Source: Paenibacillus tianmuensis
GTDB taxonomy: Bacteria; Bacillota; Bacilli; Paenibacillales; NBRC-103111
Direction: 5' to 3'
Length of the DNA: 64,000 nt
Assembly: GCF_900100345.1 (NCBI RefSeq)
Contig: NZ_FMTT01000024.1
Coordinates: forward strand, 17,974-81,973
The notes below the pieces were generated by a model, which was not told the origin of the DNA, ran no database searches, and saw nothing but the letters and a program-made list of their open reading frames with translations. Positions within the stretch are counted from its first letter, which is position 1. Every line of letters begins with the position of its first letter. Position numbers and translations under genes: made by a program. This document shows, in pieces, positions 41,597-50,172 of the stretch.

Positions 41597-42868
41597 ATGG
41601 ACAGGCTTGAAAAAACGGCGGGGTTTCTTGCTGAAGACCACAACGAGGCAAAACCGGAGGTGCTGCAAGAGCCTTTAGCCGCAGGGGACCCGCCTTCCGC
41701 ACCGGCGATGTCCCGTTCCGTCGCGCTGTTGTTTGCCGTCGCCTGCGGGCTTGCTGTCGCCAACGTCTACTATGCGCAGCCGCTGCTCGATGCGATGGCA
41801 ACCGAGCTTGGAATTGACCGCGCCGCCGCAGGTATTGTCATCACGGCCACTCAGATCTGCTATGCGCTGGGACTGCTATTGCTCGTCCCGCTCGGCGATC
41901 TGGTGAACCGCCGGAAGCTAATCGTCGGCCAAATGCTGTTGTCTGTATTGGCGCTTATCGTGGTCGGCACCGCCTCTACCGCCGTCGTGCTGCTCGCAGG
42001 CATGGGTGCAGTCGGCCTGCTTGCCGTAGTGACGCAGGCGCTCGTGGCCTACGCCTCGACGTTGGCTGCGCCCGCCGAGCGAGGCCGGATCGTCGGCTTG
42101 GTAACGAGCGGTGTAGTGATCGGCATTCTGCTTGCCCGAACCGTCGCCGGGACGCTGACCGATCTCGCAGGCTGGCGTTCAGTCTATTTCGTCTCAGCCG
42201 GATTGACCGTGCTCATGGCCGGGCTCCTGTTCCGGGTACTGCCGCGTGAAGATCACGGGAAGGCGCCGATGACGTATCCGCAGCTGCTGCGCTCCGTATT
42301 CGCTTTATTCATACAGGAGCCGGTGCTGCGCATCCGCGGTATCCTCGCGCTTCTTATTTTCGCCTCGTTCAGCGTGTTGTGGACCTCACTTGTGCTGCCG
42401 CTCAGCTCGCCGCCGCTGTCGCTTTCCCATACCGCGATCGGGTCGTTCGGGCTCATCGGCGTAGCGGGAGCGATGGCGGCAGCGCGTGCGGGACGGCTTG
42501 CAGACCGCGGCTTGGGACAGCGGACCACCGGGATCGCACTGACGCTGCTGCTGGTTTCGTGGCTGCCGATCAATCTGACCGAACGCTCCCTATGGGCACT
42601 GATCGCCGGAGTGGTTCTCCTCGATCTCGCGGTGCAAGCCGTGCATGTGACCAATCAGAGCATGATTTACAACGTGCGCCCGGAAGCCCGCAGCCGTCTC
42701 GCCGGCGCGTACATGATCTTCTATTCGATCGGCAGCGCCGTCGGCTCGATTGCCTCGACGCTTATGTACGCGCGGGCCGGTTGGACCGGCGTCTGTCTGC
42801 TGGGCGCTGCCATAAGCGGTCTTGCGCTGCTATTCTGGGGACTGACCCGGCGCTTGACGACCGCATGA
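41597..42868 (+). CDS. MFS efflux transporter
   Basis: 423 residues from the ATG at 41597, supported by AGGAGGTAAAAACG; an upstream ATG lacks this. An unusual hydrophilic N-terminal extension of about 35 residues precedes helix 1 (VALLFAVACGLAVANVYYAQ). LVPLGDLVNRRKLIVGQMLL is the loop 2-3 motif, and LVTSGVVIGILLARTVAGTL is the antiporter motif C. This resembles YnfM/YgaY-type exporters. Regulated by the divergent TetR protein. Confidence 0.9.
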   Translation: MDRLEKTAGFLAEDHNEAKPEVLQEPLAAGDPPSAPAMSRSVALLFAVACGLAVANVYYAQPLLDAMATELGIDRAAAGIVITATQICYALGLLLLVPLGDLVNRRKLIVGQMLLSVLALIVVGTASTAVVLLAGMGAVGLLAVVTQALVAYASTLAAPAERGRIVGLVTSGVVIGILLARTVAGTLTDLAGWRSVYFVSAGLTVLMAGLLFRVLPREDHGKAPMTYPQLLRSVFALFIQEPVLRIRGILALLIFASFSVLWTSLVLPLSSPPLSLSHTAIGSFGLIGVAGAMAAARAGRLADRGLGQRTTGIALTLLLVSWLPINLTERSLWALIAGVVLLDLAVQAVHVTNQSMIYNVRPEARSRLAGAYMIFYSIGSAVGSIASTLMYARAGWTGVCLLGAAISGLALLFWGLTRRLTTA

Positions 42869-42961
42869 ACTAGGATAATGCCCCGTTTCTTCAGTAGTCC
42901 ACTCCTTTTTTTTGAAGATTCATAAGAATGTATGGAGTCCATCGAAAAGGAGGTTGGACCA

Positions 42962-43150
42962 ATGCGTGAAAAATGGAAAAAGCCAGCGTTCGTTCTAGGT
43001 ATTCTTGGCGGGGCGAAGCTTGCCTTGAGCAGCTACGGATACGACATCCCCGATCATCTCATTAACGATATCACCAATGGAGTCAGCGCCATTCTCGTTC
43101 TCGTCGGCATTATTGTTGACCATGGCAAACCGAAAGACGACAACGTGTAA
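42962..43150 (+). CDS. phi-LC3-type holin-like small membrane protein
   Basis: 62 residues from the ATG at 42962, supported by AAGGAGG. KKPAFVLGILGGAKLALSSY and GVSAILVLVGIIVDHGKPKD give two short hydrophobic segments and the GIIVDP-like ending typical of phi-LC3 holins (here VDHGK). No lysin or other phage gene is near, so it is a lone or domesticated holin-like gene. Confidence 0.6.
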   Translation: MREKWKKPAFVLGILGGAKLALSSYGYDIPDHLINDITNGVSAILVLVGIIVDHGKPKDDNV

Positions 43151-43173
43151 CCTCATCCGATCTCTGCGGACTT

Positions 43174-43204
43174 AACGCCCTCGAATACGAGAGGCGTTTC
43201 TTTT
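43174..43204 (+). terminator. terminator after the holin-like gene
   Basis: AACGCC-TCG pairs with CGA-GGCGTT, followed by TTTCTTTTT. Confidence 0.75.
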
Positions 43205-43257
43205 TGGGCTAAGCCGGAATGATCCCAATCATGTGAAATGGAAGCAATAAAAAAACT

Positions 43258-43400
43258 GGCTCTACGCCATAATCAGTGCTTGACAGACAAAATGGCAAGT
43301 CGAGCGTTCAGTTATACAATCTTAATGCTTGATTTTACTGGTATCTGTATGCCTCGCATTTTTGTTGGAAGGGGTCAAGCACTGATTTCGGTTTTGAGCC
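43258..43400. mobile_element. ISL3-type MITE with 8-bp target site duplication
   Basis: A 143-bp element bounded by 27-bp imperfect terminal inverted repeats (43258-43284 and 43374-43400, 22 of 27 matching, outer bases GGCTC/GAGCC). It is flanked on both sides by AAAAAACT (43250-43257 and 43401-43408), the 8-bp duplication typical of ISL3 elements. It has no transposase. The right end matches the ISL3 relic at 21920-21946 in 23 of 27 positions. Confidence 0.88.
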
Positions 43401-43408
43401 AAAAAACT

Positions 43409-43604
43409 TTCAGCAAATTTTTTTGCTAGCGGGTTCATATACATAATCTGAATGGCTTTGGGGCGCACGCCCCGCTCCGACTCCAAGCATACGCGCACTT
43501 CTAATTTGAACCCGCGGAGCATAGAGCGTACTATGAAAGGAAACGTTTCTATAAAAGCAATCGAATAAACGGTTACCGTTTATGAAGGAAAGCGAGGGAT
43601 ACGC
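43409..43604. other. leader region of the 43605 gene
   Basis: About 195 bases without an ORF. It contains a GAAACGTTTC palindrome near 43540 and the dyad at 43565-43583, then AAGGAAAGCGAGGG before the ATG. Confidence 0.4.
43565..43583. repeat. 19-bp palindrome next to the start of the 43605 gene
   Basis: ATAAACGG-TTA-CCGTTTAT is perfect. It lies just before the ribosome site, so it is a likely operator or mRNA hairpin. Confidence 0.5.
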
Positions 43605-44945
43605 ATGTCTGTCCGAGCCCCGAGTCGGCCTACGATTCAAATCGACCCGACCTTTGCTTATTATCTCGACCGTTCCCCTGAAAGCGTCGCTTCCGAGCTG
43701 GAATTGGCCGGATTCCGTACCGTACGCTATTTTGTGACGGATGAAACCAGGGTAAACGGCAGACTCGTAGCGGCGCTTCGCGAGCGTGGCATGGACGTCT
43801 GGGCGATGGTGATCGGCAACGGGACGTTCACGACCGAGAATTTGCCTGCGGATTGGCCGGAGTGGCAAATGACGCTGCTGAAGCCGGTCAACGACGGGTT
43901 TACCCGGCTATCCCCTTTCAGCCACCGCTATGTGACATGGAAAAAAGCGGCGGTCGCCCATCTCGTCCGCACGCACCCGTTCACCGGCTTCGAGGTGGCC
44001 GAGCCGTATTTTCCCGAATGGAACGGACTGTCGAGCGGCGTGTACGGCGATGTCGGCCCGTATGCCCGGGCGGCGTTCAAGCAGTTCAGCGGCAGCGACA
44101 TGCCGGAATTTCGTTACTCCTCCTCGCCGCTGTACTACAAAAAGGACCGCGGCCGTTACTTGCTGTGGATCGAGTTTCGGGTACAGGCGGTGAACGGGTT
44201 TCTGAACGAGCTGATCAACGGAGCAGGCGGGGTCCGCGAAACGCGACCCGATATCAAAATCGCGACGTGGTCCCTTGCGGTGGACGCCGGTCAAGATCCT
44301 GTCGGAGCGCTTCGCGAGTACCAAGGCGTGGATGCGGTTGAAATGATCCGGACGGTCCGCCCGGACGCCCACATTCTCCAGACCCATTGGCCCGACTGGA
44401 TGCGGATGCATCTGCCATCCGATTACATAAGACATTACCGGCCCTTCGCGGAGAGCATCCGGGCCGTTCATCCGGGCATTCCGCTGGGCATCCAGGCGGA
44501 TATCGGCTCACTGGCCCGGATGCGACGCAGCCGGACCTGGATTCGGGAGTTCGCCAAATCGGCGGGCGAGCTCGGTTACCGGTTCTGGACGGCCTACGAG
44601 TATTCCATCAGCCTTCCGATGTACCGGGAACCGCCGCGGGTGCTGCAGGTCCATCGTCCGGACCGCCAGCTCGTCGTGCTGGAATTCAACAAGCGCGTGG
44701 ATGCCGAATCCGCCGCAGAGCCTTCGCATTACCGCTGCGTCGTCAGCGGACAGCCGCAGGAGCTTGCGATCCGCGTCATTCAAGCAGACGGCAACGTCGT
44801 TGTCTTGCAAGCGGATTTTCCCCGCGTGTCGTTCGAGCTGTTCGCGGAAGGAATCCGCGATACTCCCGGGCTGCTGCTTATTTCCAACGAACGAGGGAAC
44901 GAATCGCCCAGAGGTTTTCCGGTACGGGTTACGGGCTGGTACTAA
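43605..44945 (+). CDS. putative TIM-barrel glycoside hydrolase-like protein with C-terminal beta domain
   Basis: 446 residues, no signal peptide. Residues about 10-335 look like a (beta/alpha)8 barrel: FRTVRYFVTDETRVNGRLVA, FEVAEPYFPEWNGL (candidate acid E near the fourth strand), IATWSLAVDAG, ILQTHWPDWMRM, LGIQADIGS and FWTAYEYSISLP (candidate nucleophile E). Residues about 345-446 form a beta-rich domain (LQVHRPDRQLVVLEFNKRVD) like Big/fibronectin modules. Catalysis and substrate are unproven. It is monocistronic behind a 19-bp palindrome and a MITE. Confidence 0.6.
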   Translation: MSVRAPSRPTIQIDPTFAYYLDRSPESVASELELAGFRTVRYFVTDETRVNGRLVAALRERGMDVWAMVIGNGTFTTENLPADWPEWQMTLLKPVNDGFTRLSPFSHRYVTWKKAAVAHLVRTHPFTGFEVAEPYFPEWNGLSSGVYGDVGPYARAAFKQFSGSDMPEFRYSSSPLYYKKDRGRYLLWIEFRVQAVNGFLNELINGAGGVRETRPDIKIATWSLAVDAGQDPVGALREYQGVDAVEMIRTVRPDAHILQTHWPDWMRMHLPSDYIRHYRPFAESIRAVHPGIPLGIQADIGSLARMRRSRTWIREFAKSAGELGYRFWTAYEYSISLPMYREPPRVLQVHRPDRQLVVLEFNKRVDAESAAEPSHYRCVVSGQPQELAIRVIQADGNVVVLQADFPRVSFELFAEGIRDTPGLLLISNERGNESPRGFPVRVTGWY

Positions 44946-44948
44946 GAG

Positions 44949-44978
44949 TTGGTCATTTCTCCGGTCATGGGTTATAAT
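44949..44978 (+). promoter_or_regulatory. promoter of the hemolysin III family gene
   Basis: TTGGTC and TATAAT spaced by 18 bases; the -10 overlaps an ATG that might be mistaken for the start codon. Confidence 0.55.
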
Positions 44979-45015
44979 GGAAGAAATCCATCAACCGACA
45001 GGAGATGAACGCAAG

Positions 45016-45651
45016 TTGACTTTGTCGTCTTGGAAAGAAGAGCGGGCCAACGCCATCAGCCACGGCATCGGCGCCGCGCTCAGCGTCGCGGCTCTCGTTC
45101 TGCTGCTGCTCCATTCGCTGCAGAACGGCACGGTCTGGCATATCGTCAGCTTCACCGTATTCGGCGTCTCGCTCATTCTGCTGTACGTCTGCTCCACCTT
45201 GCTGCATAGCGCCCGCCAAGCGCGCTGGATCGATCTGTTCGAAATTATGGACCACTCGGCCATCTATGTTCTCATCGCAGGCACTTATACCCCGTTCTTG
45301 CTCGTCACGATTCGCGGCCCTTTGGGTTGGAGCTTGTTCGGCGTCGTGTGGGGACTCGCGCTGCTGGGCATTGTGTTCAAGCTGTTTTTCGTCAAGCGGT
45401 TTAACGTCCTCTCCACGCTGTTCTATATCGCGATGGGCTGGATGGTCATGTTCGCGTTCCGTCCGCTGCAGGAGCAGCTTCCCGCAGCCGGAATCGGCTG
45501 GCTGGTCGCCGGAGGCCTGCTGTACACGGTCGGCACGGTCTTTTATTTATGGCGTAAACTCCCTTACGCCCACACCGTTTGGCACGTGTTCGTGCTGGGA
45601 GGAAGCATCTGTCACTTTTGCTCCGTCTATTTCTACGTGCTGCCCTGGTAA
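45016..45651 (+). CDS. hemolysin III / YqfA (PAQR-like) membrane protein
   Basis: 211 residues from a TTG at 45016, preceded by AGGAGATG. The ATG at 44977 lies in the -10 of the promoter and has no ribosome site. Seven hydrophobic helices; family marks are ERANAISHGIGAALS, LLHSARQARWIDLFEIMDHSAIYVLIAGTYTPF (metal-ligand HSA..D..H) and the histidines near the end (HTVWHVFVLGGSICHF). Members are related to PAQR receptors; hemolysis is a historical name. Confidence 0.92.
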   Translation: MTLSSWKEERANAISHGIGAALSVAALVLLLLHSLQNGTVWHIVSFTVFGVSLILLYVCSTLLHSARQARWIDLFEIMDHSAIYVLIAGTYTPFLLVTIRGPLGWSLFGVVWGLALLGIVFKLFFVKRFNVLSTLFYIAMGWMVMFAFRPLQEQLPAAGIGWLVAGGLLYTVGTVFYLWRKLPYAHTVWHVFVLGGSICHFCSVYFYVLPW

Positions 45652-45662
45652 GGCCTAACGGC

Positions 45663-45703
45663 AAAAAAGCTTTCACGCAGACTCTGCGGTGAAAGCTTTT
45701 TTT
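45663..45703. terminator. strong bidirectional terminator
   Basis: AAAAAAGCTTTCAC and GTGAAAGCTTTTTT form a 14-bp stem with an inner CGCAG/CTGCG pairing, between convergent genes. Confidence 0.9.
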
Positions 45704-45737
45704 ATAATCTCTTCGCCCGGCTGCGCTTCGGAGCCTG

Positions 45738-46145
45738 TTATTTGCGGAGGCGCTTGAACCGGTAATACAGAAAGCAGCCGAGGCAAAAGCCGCATAGAGC
45801 CGCGAGCGCGGCAAGCGCCACGATGCTTGCGAGGACGTATCCGTACCAGCCGCCCGGATTCATCCAGAACGCAAGCAGCGACAAGGTAAGGAGCACGACG
45901 GTTATCGCGTTGTTGAACCGCAGCAGCTCCCGCGATTCGGTAGGCGCGCCCGCCACACGGCTGCGGAGCAGCGGGGCGGCGAGCTGCACGATCAGATTGG
46001 CGCGAATGCCCTGCCACAAGCCAAGCATTTGAATCGCCCACAAGGCGGCGATCAGCGCCGGTTGGCGCAGCGCTACCGCAAGCGCAACCAGCAGGACAAT
46101 TCCGGCTTGGTTCGCGCGGACATTCGGAATGGGAATTTCTTTCAT
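45738..46145 (-). CDS. DUF4395 family membrane protein
   Basis: 135 residues with three to four hydrophobic segments. The start IPIPNVRANQAGIVLLVALA and the end CGFCLGCFLYYRFKRLRK (CxxC near the last helix) match DUF4395, a family often found near thioredoxin-like or sulfur genes. Function unknown. Confidence 0.78.
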   Translation of the reverse strand: MKEIPIPNVRANQAGIVLLVALAVALRQPALIAALWAIQMLGLWQGIRANLIVQLAAPLLRSRVAGAPTESRELLRFNNAITVVLLTLSLLAFWMNPGGWYGYVLASIVALAALAALCGFCLGCFLYYRFKRLRK

Positions 46146-46221
46146 AGGCGCTCAATTCACCCCACAATAAAATGACTTGCCCGGGAGCCTGACCGATGAA
46201 GGCTTGCCGCCCGCCAGACTT

Positions 46222-48588
46222 TTAAGAGGACACCGGCTCCAGCCTCAGCTGTCCCGTGTTCGGGTCCTGCAGCACAAGCCGCCCTTCGACCGACCGTCCC
46301 TGCTCGTCGACCAGCCTCATCAGCGCGGTGCGCCCGTGCTTCAGCAAATACGCGATGGCGGCATCCGTCAGCGAAGCTCCGAAGCTGTCCTTCCAGATCA
46401 CGAAGGTACAGCCGGTCTTATACGCGCTGCAGCCGTAGCCGCGCTTGCCGCGGATGATGCTGCCGCGGCAGCCTGCGCGCGGGCACGCGCCCAGCGCCGC
46501 CATCGGCGCTGCGGCGTCTTCGCCGCCCGGGGCGGACCGTGCGCGCCGCGCGTTCGCGGGGCGCGCGGCTTCCGCCGCAGGCGGCTCGTCCACAGCCGCG
46601 GCTGCGCGCGCGCTGCGCTTGCCCCGCGCGGAGCCGGACGCGCGGGCGGGGCCCTCCGGCGCGTCCTTGGCCGCCGCGCCGCTTTTGCGCCGCTGGCGCG
46701 GGGCGTTCGAAGGCGCAGCGCCTTCGAACGCCTGCTTCGCCGCGGGCTTCTGTCCCCGCACCTTCTCGACGATCAGGGCGGCAAAACGCTCAACGTTCTT
46801 CATGAACGTCTCGTCCGACGCCAAGCCGCGCGCGATCTCGTTCAGCCGCCGCTCCCACTGCCCGGTCATCTCCGGCGACGTCAGCAGCTCGACGCCCGCG
46901 CCGCGGATCAGCTCGACCGCCGTACGGCCCTTCGGCGTGATCGCGATGCGCTTGCCCTGCATAACCACGTAGCCGACCTGCTTCAGCCGCTCGATGACGG
47001 ACGCGCGTGTCGCCGGCGTTCCGAGCCCGGAATCCTTCATCGCGTCGCGCAGCTCCTCGTCCTCGATCTGCTTTCCCGCGCTTTCCATCGCCTTCAGCAG
47101 CGTGCCTTCGGTGTACGCCTTCGGCGGCTGGGTCTCCTTCTCCTTCGCCGCGCTGTCCTTGCACAGCACCGCCTGCGCCGCATTCAGCGTGAACGGAGCG
47201 TCCGTTTCCTCCTCGGCGACGGCACCCTCGTCCTGCTCTCGCTCGGCTTTGCTTTTGCCCTGGGACGGCTTTTCTTTTTCCTTTTTCTGATCGGCATAGA
47301 TGACCTTCCAGCCCAGGGACAGCAGCTGCTTCACCGTGCTCTTGAACCGTTCGCCCTCGGCCAACGTCACGATCGTATGGAGCTTGTACATCGCCGCGGG
47401 ATAAAAATGCGACAAAAACCGCCGTACGATCAAGTCGTACAGCTTTTGTTCGTCGGGCGCGAGCCCGCTTGGCATTTTGTGCGTCGGCAAAATCGCATGG
47501 TGATCTTCCACCCTGGCCGGATTGCAGACCGCTTTATTGTTTTTGTGCACCAGCTTTTTGTCCGCCTGCTGGACAAGAGGCGCGTAGCCCGTCTTGCCGA
47601 GCTGGTCGAGTGCCCGGTGCATCTCGGGAATGTTCTGTTCGGTCACATAGTTGGAGTTCGTCCGCGGGTAGCTGATCGCCTTATGCTTCTCATAGAGCGC
47701 TTGGGCGAGATCAAGCGTCTTTTTGGCGGAAAACCCGAACTTCGCATTCGCTTCGCGCTGCAGCAAAGTCAGATCGTAGAGCTTGAATGGGTACTCCTTC
47801 GTATCCTTCACGTCGTAGCTCTCGATCCGGCCGGTCTTCCCTTTGACTTTGGCCGCGAGCGCCGCCGCTTTCTCTCCGTCGGTCAGCTTGTCCCCCTGCC
47901 ACAGCCCGCGGTACTTCGTCTCCCCTTGCGTGAACCATGCTTCGACTTCGAAGTACTTGCTCGACGTAAACGCCTCGATCTCCTTCTGCCGGTCGTACAG
48001 AAGCGCCAGCACCGGCGTCTGCACCCGCCCGACGGACAGCAGCTCGCGGTGCTTCGTCGTAAACGCGCGCGAGCCGTTCATCCCGATCAGCCAATCCGCC
48101 TCGCTCCGCGCCCGGGCCGCCCTCGTCAGCGGCTCGAATTCCGCGCCTTCGCGCAGCTCGGCGAAGCCTTTGCGAATCGTCTCCGGCGTCAGGTCGGAGA
48201 TCCACAGCCGCTTGACCGGCTGGGAAAGCTTCAGGTGCCGCTGGATGAGGGAAAAAATATGCTGCCCCTCCCGCCCGGCGTCGCAAGCGTTAATAAGCTG
48301 CCCGCTCCGTTTTGCCAGCTCGCCGATAACCTTGAGCTGGTCCTTCGTCTTCGGATTGGGTACGAGCTTGAACCGCTCCGGAATGATCGGCAAATCGTTG
48401 AAATTCCATTTTTTGTATTTATCGTCGTATGCATCCGGTTCGGCGAGGCCGAGCAGGTGCCCGATGGCCCAAGTGATAATATACCGCTCGCCTTCAATAT
48501 GCGTGCGTTGATTTTTCGCCTTCGGCTCGATGGCTGCCGCAATATTGCGCCCCATATCCGGCTTTTCGGCGATAACAAGCGTCTTCAT
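46222..48588 (-). CDS. topB: DNA topoisomerase III
   Basis: 788 residues of type IA topoisomerase. The Toprim domain begins MKTLVIAEKPDMGRNIAAAI, with CDAGREGQ, and the active-site tyrosine region is ISYPRTNSNYV (about residue 310). A C-terminal zinc-ribbon-like CPRAGCRGSIIRG...GC is present (about residues 700-730). Between about residues 620 and 695 is an Ala/Arg/Pro-rich linker whose DNA is extremely GC-rich (46440-46740) and contains a 31-bp perfect palindrome. It relaxes and decatenates DNA. No partner genes adjoin. Confidence 0.96.
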   Translation of the reverse strand: MKTLVIAEKPDMGRNIAAAIEPKAKNQRTHIEGERYIITWAIGHLLGLAEPDAYDDKYKKWNFNDLPIIPERFKLVPNPKTKDQLKVIGELAKRSGQLINACDAGREGQHIFSLIQRHLKLSQPVKRLWISDLTPETIRKGFAELREGAEFEPLTRAARARSEADWLIGMNGSRAFTTKHRELLSVGRVQTPVLALLYDRQKEIEAFTSSKYFEVEAWFTQGETKYRGLWQGDKLTDGEKAAALAAKVKGKTGRIESYDVKDTKEYPFKLYDLTLLQREANAKFGFSAKKTLDLAQALYEKHKAISYPRTNSNYVTEQNIPEMHRALDQLGKTGYAPLVQQADKKLVHKNNKAVCNPARVEDHHAILPTHKMPSGLAPDEQKLYDLIVRRFLSHFYPAAMYKLHTIVTLAEGERFKSTVKQLLSLGWKVIYADQKKEKEKPSQGKSKAEREQDEGAVAEEETDAPFTLNAAQAVLCKDSAAKEKETQPPKAYTEGTLLKAMESAGKQIEDEELRDAMKDSGLGTPATRASVIERLKQVGYVVMQGKRIAITPKGRTAVELIRGAGVELLTSPEMTGQWERRLNEIARGLASDETFMKNVERFAALIVEKVRGQKPAAKQAFEGAAPSNAPRQRRKSGAAAKDAPEGPARASGSARGKRSARAAAAVDEPPAAEAARPANARRARSAPGGEDAAAPMAALGACPRAGCRGSIIRGKRGYGCSAYKTGCTFVIWKDSFGASLTDAAIAYLLKHGRTALMRLVDEQGRSVEGRLVLQDPNTGQLRLEPVSS
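46702..46732. repeat. 31-bp perfect palindrome inside topB
   Basis: GGCGTTCGAAGGCGC and GCGCCTTCGAACGCC (15-bp arms, one-base centre) lie in frame within the low-complexity linker of topB. It may be a palindromic insertion or hairpin-forming repeat tolerated in the linker. Confidence 0.75.
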
Positions 48589-48732
48589 CCGTCAACTTTC
48601 CTCTCCTATGCTGATGGAACTTGTAGCGTATGGCACCGGCATGTACAAGCCGTATTTCGAAAACGTGCTTCATCATATTATACCATAACCCCCTTCCCGT
48701 CGACCCGTTCCTTGGTAAAACGTGCAAAAAAA

Positions 48733-48766
48733 CAGCAGGCCGGTTGACTTGACCGACCTACTGCTG
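48733..48766 (-). terminator. P450 gene terminator
   Basis: CAGCAG-CCGGT arm pairs with ACCG-CTGCTG, and the minus strand ends in TTTTTTT. Confidence 0.8.
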
Positions 48767-48797
48767 CGTTTGGTCTCGAACTTGCATTTAAGCTGCC

Positions 48798-49997
48798 TTA
48801 AACGGTAAGCAGCAGCTCTTTAATCCCATACGCGAACGAGCTTTCAAGCGGCTTTAACGTAAAGCCCGCGCTTAACTTGAAATCAGGATACCGCCGGACC
48901 CATTCTTTTAAGGCGATCTCCGCTTCCATGCGGGCCAGCGGCGCCCCGAGACAAAAATGGATGCCCCGGCCAAAGGCCATGTGCGGGTTCGGCTTGCGCG
49001 GCACAACGAACTGCTCCGCATCCTGAAACTGCTTTTCGTCGCGATTGGCCGCCCCCATCCAGACGATGACGTATTCCTGTGCGCACAGCTTCTTTCCTCC
49101 CAAGACGATGTCCTCTTGCACGATACGAAATGAAGCTTGTACAGGCGAACGGAAACGCAGCACTTCTTCAATCGCCGCAGGCAGCAATTCGTCCGGCTGA
49201 TTTTTGATTTGACGATACACCTCGGGATATTCCAGGAACGTGTAAATCGCATTGGTAATCAAATTGGTCGTCGTTTCGTTTCCGGCAACGAGCAGCAAGA
49301 TGCAAAATCCGACGATTTCCTCTTCCGTCAGGCTCTCTCCGTTCACGCTGGCTTGCAGCAGGACAGAAATGATGTCGTCTGCAGGCTCTTGTTTTTTCAG
49401 CTCGATGATTTCCTTGAAATAGGCATACAGCTCTCCGACCACCTGCTGCTGCTTCCGGAGCTGCTCGTTTTTCGCTTCTTCGCTGTTGTTTGCCGGTCCG
49501 GCTACGGCCTGATCGGACCAGTCTTTAAATTTGCGCTTGTCTTTCGCAGGAACTCCAAGCATCGCGGCAATCACCAAAACCGGAAGCGGGTAAGATAATT
49601 GCTCAACCAGATCGATTTCCCGTTCCCCGCCGACAGCATCCAACAATTCGCTGGTAATCGCCTGAATCCGCGGCTCCCACTCCTTAAGCGCCTTTGGAGT
49701 AAAAGCTTTATTTACAATGTCGCGCATCTGCGTATGCTTCGGCGGATCGAGATTGAGGAGACCGTTCTCGAAAAGCGACTTCCCGTCGCGAAAAACACGG
49801 GACGAAAAGATCTCCTTCCGATCCAAAACCGTCTTCACTTCCTCGTAACTGAAAACATCCCACGTGCGTCGCTCCTCATCCCAACGGACAGGGGACTCCT
49901 CTCTCATTTTACGGTACCATCGGAACGGGTTAAAACGCTCTTCCGGGGTTCTAAGCTCGCGGACTTGACCAAAATCGGTAATCGCGGACTTTTCCAT
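48798..49997 (-). CDS. cytochrome P450 (CYP107/109-like soluble bacterial class)
   Basis: 399 residues. I-helix LLLVAGNETTTNLI, K-helix EEVLRFRSP (ExxR) and heme loop AFGRGIHFCLGAPLARME with the axial cysteine are all intact. It is soluble and would need external ferredoxin and reductase, which are not adjacent. Similar proteins hydroxylate fatty acids, terpenes or steroids. Divergent from a TetR regulator across a region with a 13-bp palindrome and a minus-strand TATAAT. Confidence 0.93.
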   Translation of the reverse strand: MEKSAITDFGQVRELRTPEERFNPFRWYRKMREESPVRWDEERRTWDVFSYEEVKTVLDRKEIFSSRVFRDGKSLFENGLLNLDPPKHTQMRDIVNKAFTPKALKEWEPRIQAITSELLDAVGGEREIDLVEQLSYPLPVLVIAAMLGVPAKDKRKFKDWSDQAVAGPANNSEEAKNEQLRKQQQVVGELYAYFKEIIELKKQEPADDIISVLLQASVNGESLTEEEIVGFCILLLVAGNETTTNLITNAIYTFLEYPEVYRQIKNQPDELLPAAIEEVLRFRSPVQASFRIVQEDIVLGGKKLCAQEYVIVWMGAANRDEKQFQDAEQFVVPRKPNPHMAFGRGIHFCLGAPLARMEAEIALKEWVRRYPDFKLSAGFTLKPLESSFAYGIKELLLTV

Positions 49998-50026
49998 AAC
50001 TACGCCTCCTAAAATGAACTTTGTGT

Positions 50027-50053
50027 TGATTAATAATCATACTGTCTATTATA
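50027..50053. promoter_or_regulatory. P450-TetR intergenic operator and -10
   Basis: TGATTA-A-TAATCA (50027-50039) is a perfect dyad just downstream of a minus-strand TATAAT (50048-50053). Probably the binding site of the divergent TetR protein. Confidence 0.5.
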
Positions 50054-50172
50054 GTGTTAACTGGAGACGATACCATGAACAGTCCGGCGGAAAATGTCTA
50101 CTAAACAATCAAAAAACATCCTAAATTTGACAATTTTTACACAACTCTATTGAAGCGAAAGGACTGAAGGTA

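Noticed and set aside
42962..43150. Prophage remnant around the holin-like gene
   Set aside because: No other phage genes, integrase or attachment-like repeats nearby; a single small membrane protein does not support a prophage.
43536..43555. cre site at GGAAACGTTTCT upstream of the 43605 gene
   Set aside because: The outer positions disagree with the consensus at four places; only the inner palindrome fits.
44977..44979. ATG as start of the hemolysin III family gene
   Set aside because: It overlaps a TATAAT -10 and lacks a ribosome site; the TTG at 45016 has AGGAG at proper spacing.
46177..48747. An 856-codon open frame on the plus strand opposite topB
   Set aside because: Arg/Leu-rich translation without domains, entirely antisense to a clear topoisomerase III gene; a by-product of high GC codon bias.
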